Shown: positions 62,558 through 64,000 of the stretch, in pieces
How positions within the stretch are numbered: position 1 is the first letter of the stretch
How the letters are laid out: the number at the start of each line of letters is the position of its first letter
Assembly: GCA_003248865.1 (NCBI GenBank)
Contig: QFPK01000016.1
Span: 62,001 to 126,000 of the forward strand
Origin: Sphingomonas sp.
Lineage (GTDB): Bacteria > Pseudomonadota > Alphaproteobacteria > Sphingomonadales > Sphingomonadaceae
DNA: 64,000 nucleotides
Direction: 5' to 3'
Position numbers and translations under genes: made by a program
Notes under the pieces: model-generated
Database searches by the model: none
The model's input: only the letters and a program-made list of their open reading frames with translations
What the model was told of the DNA's origin: nothing

Positions 62558-62908
62558 ATGCCCCAGAATCTGACGCCGCTCGAGATGCGGGTGATTGCAA
62601 TGTCACGCGGGGATCTGCCGGGATCGCTGGCGCGGCAGAGCCGTCTCTTCCGCTGGATTCGCGGGCAACGAACAGACCCACTCCCGCTTGCCGACCCCCG
62701 GCTCGAAGCCCTGAGACGCTATGCGATCCTCTATCGCATGCATGGAAAGGCGCTGGACGAGCGAGAGAGCCGGCGGCTCCGCGACGCCGGATTCAGCCCC
62801 CGCAGCATCGAGGATGTTCGCCGCCTGACGGCCCCCGGCCACGACAGGTGGCCACCAGAGCCAACGCCTTCTTCCCACCGCAACCACATCGTTTCCGGAG
62901 CATTCACA
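62558..62908 (+). CDS. Open N-terminal segment in frame with mipA
   Basis: 117 codons starting MPQNLTPLEMRVIAMSRGDLPGSLARQ run without a stop into the MipA frame. The sequence is basic and helical (LEALRRYAILYRMHGKALDERESRRLRDAGFSPRSIEDVRRL) and protein-like, and ATG 62558 has GGAGA nine bases upstream. It may be an N-terminal extension of MipA or a small cytoplasmic protein whose stop was lost. A signal peptide buried 120 residues in cannot work, so export of MipA needs the internal start at 62909. Confidence 0.45.
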
Positions 62909-63778
62909 ATGGGATTTTCCATGCCGCAAACCAGATTCCGCGCCCGCCTCTCTGTGGTGCTTGGCATCCTTCCATTCGCCTTGTGTCATGTCGCCGCCCA
63001 GGCACAGCAAGGCCCCCCGGCCGAAGACCAGGCGCCTCAGTCCTCCAACGACGATCTGCCGGGCTGGCTCGGCTGGATCATCGGGCCATCCTCCCCCGGC
63101 CAAGGCAACCAGTTCGCGCTCGGCGTCGGCGCGGCCTATATGCCGGCCTATATGGGATCGAGGGATTATCGGTTTCAGCCGCTGCCCGCCATCGACATCA
63201 AGTACGGGCGTTTCTTCGTGACCTTTCAGGACGGGATCGGCGCCAAGTTCCTCGACACGGAAATGGTGACCGTCGGTGCCGGCATCACGATGGCGGATAA
63301 CTACCGGTCCAAGGACACTCCCGACGGAATTGGCGGCCTGTCGTTCGGTGTGGGCGGGCGCGGCTTCGTCACCGTCAGGCCGTTCGGCTTCGAGGCGACG
63401 GCAGGTCTTACCAAGATCTTCGCCGGCAGCACCGGCGGCGTGATCGCCGATTTCAACCTGTCGCGGCCGGTCATGGTGAACGAACGCCTGTTCATCAACC
63501 CGACCATCGGCACGCGCTGGGCAAACGGGCGCCATAACAACCGCTACTTCGGCGTGAACGCCGCGCAATCGCAAGCCTCCGGCCTGTCGGAGTTCAAGAC
63601 GGGAAGCGGTTTCCTGGATGCCAAGGCAGAGCTTGGTGTTCAATACCGGCTCACGGAGAAGATCGGCATCGGCGCGGTCGGCGGCGTCACGACGCTGCTC
63701 GGCGATGTGAAGAACAGCCCCATTGTGGAGAAGAAGACGGCCCCGTTCGCCATCGGCTTCATCAGCTACAGCTTCTGA
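62909..63778 (+). CDS. MipA/OmpV-family outer-membrane protein
   Basis: About 289 residues: signal peptide (FRARLSVVLGILPFALCHVAAQAQ), then beta-barrel strands FALGVGAAYMPAYMGSRDYRFQPLPAIDIKYGRFFVTFQDGIGAKF, typical of MipA/OmpV, and the terminal aromatic strand IGFISYSF recognised by the BAM machinery. MipA-like proteins scaffold murein hydrolases and synthases or act as porins. ATG 62909 has CCGGAG eight to nine bases before. The frame is open further upstream to 62558. Cotranscription with the downstream OMF gene is likely. Confidence 0.9.
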   Translation: MGFSMPQTRFRARLSVVLGILPFALCHVAAQAQQGPPAEDQAPQSSNDDLPGWLGWIIGPSSPGQGNQFALGVGAAYMPAYMGSRDYRFQPLPAIDIKYGRFFVTFQDGIGAKFLDTEMVTVGAGITMADNYRSKDTPDGIGGLSFGVGGRGFVTVRPFGFEATAGLTKIFAGSTGGVIADFNLSRPVMVNERLFINPTIGTRWANGRHNNRYFGVNAAQSQASGLSEFKTGSGFLDAKAELGVQYRLTEKIGIGAVGGVTTLLGDVKNSPIVEKKTAPFAIGFISYSF

Positions 63779-63810
63779 CCGCATCCGTCTCGCTGCGTCA
63801 GGAAACGGGG

Positions 63811-64000
63811 ATGTACCGGTTCACCATGACCTTTGTGCCTGTTGCGTTGCTTGGCGGCTGCGCCCTGCAGCCGGCCTATCAGGCCCCGGCTCTGGAGATA
63901 CAGGCGTCGTGGGCCAATGACCCGGCCGGGCGGACGCAGCCGCCCGACCGCCCCGCAGACTGGTGGCGCCTGCTGCACGATCCCGCCGTCGACCGGCTGG
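63811..64000 (+). CDS. Outer-membrane efflux lipoprotein, NodT family, N-terminus only
   Basis: The visible 63 codons have a lipoprotein signal (VPVALLGGC) followed by ALQPAYQAP and WWRLLHDPAVDRL, the standard start of NodT-type outer-membrane factors. ATG 63811 follows GGAAACGGGG. The gene continues past the window edge. A full-length OMF here could complement the barrel-less one 8 kb upstream. Confidence 0.75.
   Translation, partial: MYRFTMTFVPVALLGGCALQPAYQAPALEIQASWANDPAGRTQPPDRPADWWRLLHDPAVDRL

Overview
The window is a GC-rich stretch of an alphaproteobacterial chromosome, most likely from the order Sphingomonadales. Three things point there: PEPxxWA-type C-terminal sorting tails (PEPATWAMLI...RRR), an alpha-type SspB adaptor, and a circularly permuted two-piece tmRNA gene whose tag reads ANDNEAFAIAA. 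Almost everything is chromosomal core or near-core. I saw no insertion sequence, prophage, CRISPR array or rRNA.

Layout. 1-4.5 kb (minus): 5' part of an enoyl-CoA hydratase gene, P1-family peptidase, trpS, murJ, secB. 4.8-7.2 kb (plus): Tim44-like protein, MltA and Smr-domain protein, overlapping end to start. 7.4-12.1 kb (plus): F1 ATP synthase operon atpHAGDC. 12.2-14.5 kb (minus): exported methyltransferase, DUF6265-like protein, Ada. 14.7-15.8 kb (plus): acyl-CoA dehydrogenase. 15.9-20.7 kb (minus): secreted hypothetical, gmk, Tat-exported serine hydrolase, fumC, sspB. 20.9-21.3 kb (minus): ssrA, followed by a run of back-to-back hairpins. 21.3-24.7 kb (minus): glycosyltransferase and membrane M28 peptidase. 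24.9-33.3 kb (minus): rpoC and rpoB with their own promoter. 33.5-36.3 kb: VWA lipoprotein-like gene and a DUF2975/XRE pair. 36.4-37.6 kb (minus): rplJL with promoter and long leader. 37.6-45.2 kb: Tat carbonic anhydrase, glycine-zipper lipoprotein, three PEPxxWA-CTERM proteins, a D-aminoacylase-like amidohydrolase, and an unusual HTH-TM-repeat protein. 45.3 kb: a perfect parS-like palindrome. 45.5-47.8 kb (minus): secE-nusG-rplK-rplA preceded by tRNA-Trp. The classical secE-nusG-rplKAJL-rpoBC cluster is therefore present but split by two blocks of unrelated genes.

47.9-64 kb is an envelope and efflux region. A TetR repressor and a clear operator face a complete RND pump (adaptor, permease, outer-membrane factor). 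Next comes a tightly packed group without any obvious pump: a TolC/NodT-family protein lacking both barrel segments, a membrane-anchored periplasmic adaptor, OpgG and OpgH (osmoregulated periplasmic glucan synthesis). A histidine kinase/response regulator pair, a MipA/OmpV protein and the start of another outer-membrane factor follow. A repeated 22-bp element with 11-bp direct repeats precedes both the kinase gene and the mipA region, suggesting a small regulon.

The two most promising leads are this glucan-synthase/adaptor/barrel-less OMF cluster, and a 47-bp, three-repeat element shared by two PEPxxWA-CTERM genes next to the putative membrane-bound regulator. All functions are inferred from recognisable motifs; no searches were run.
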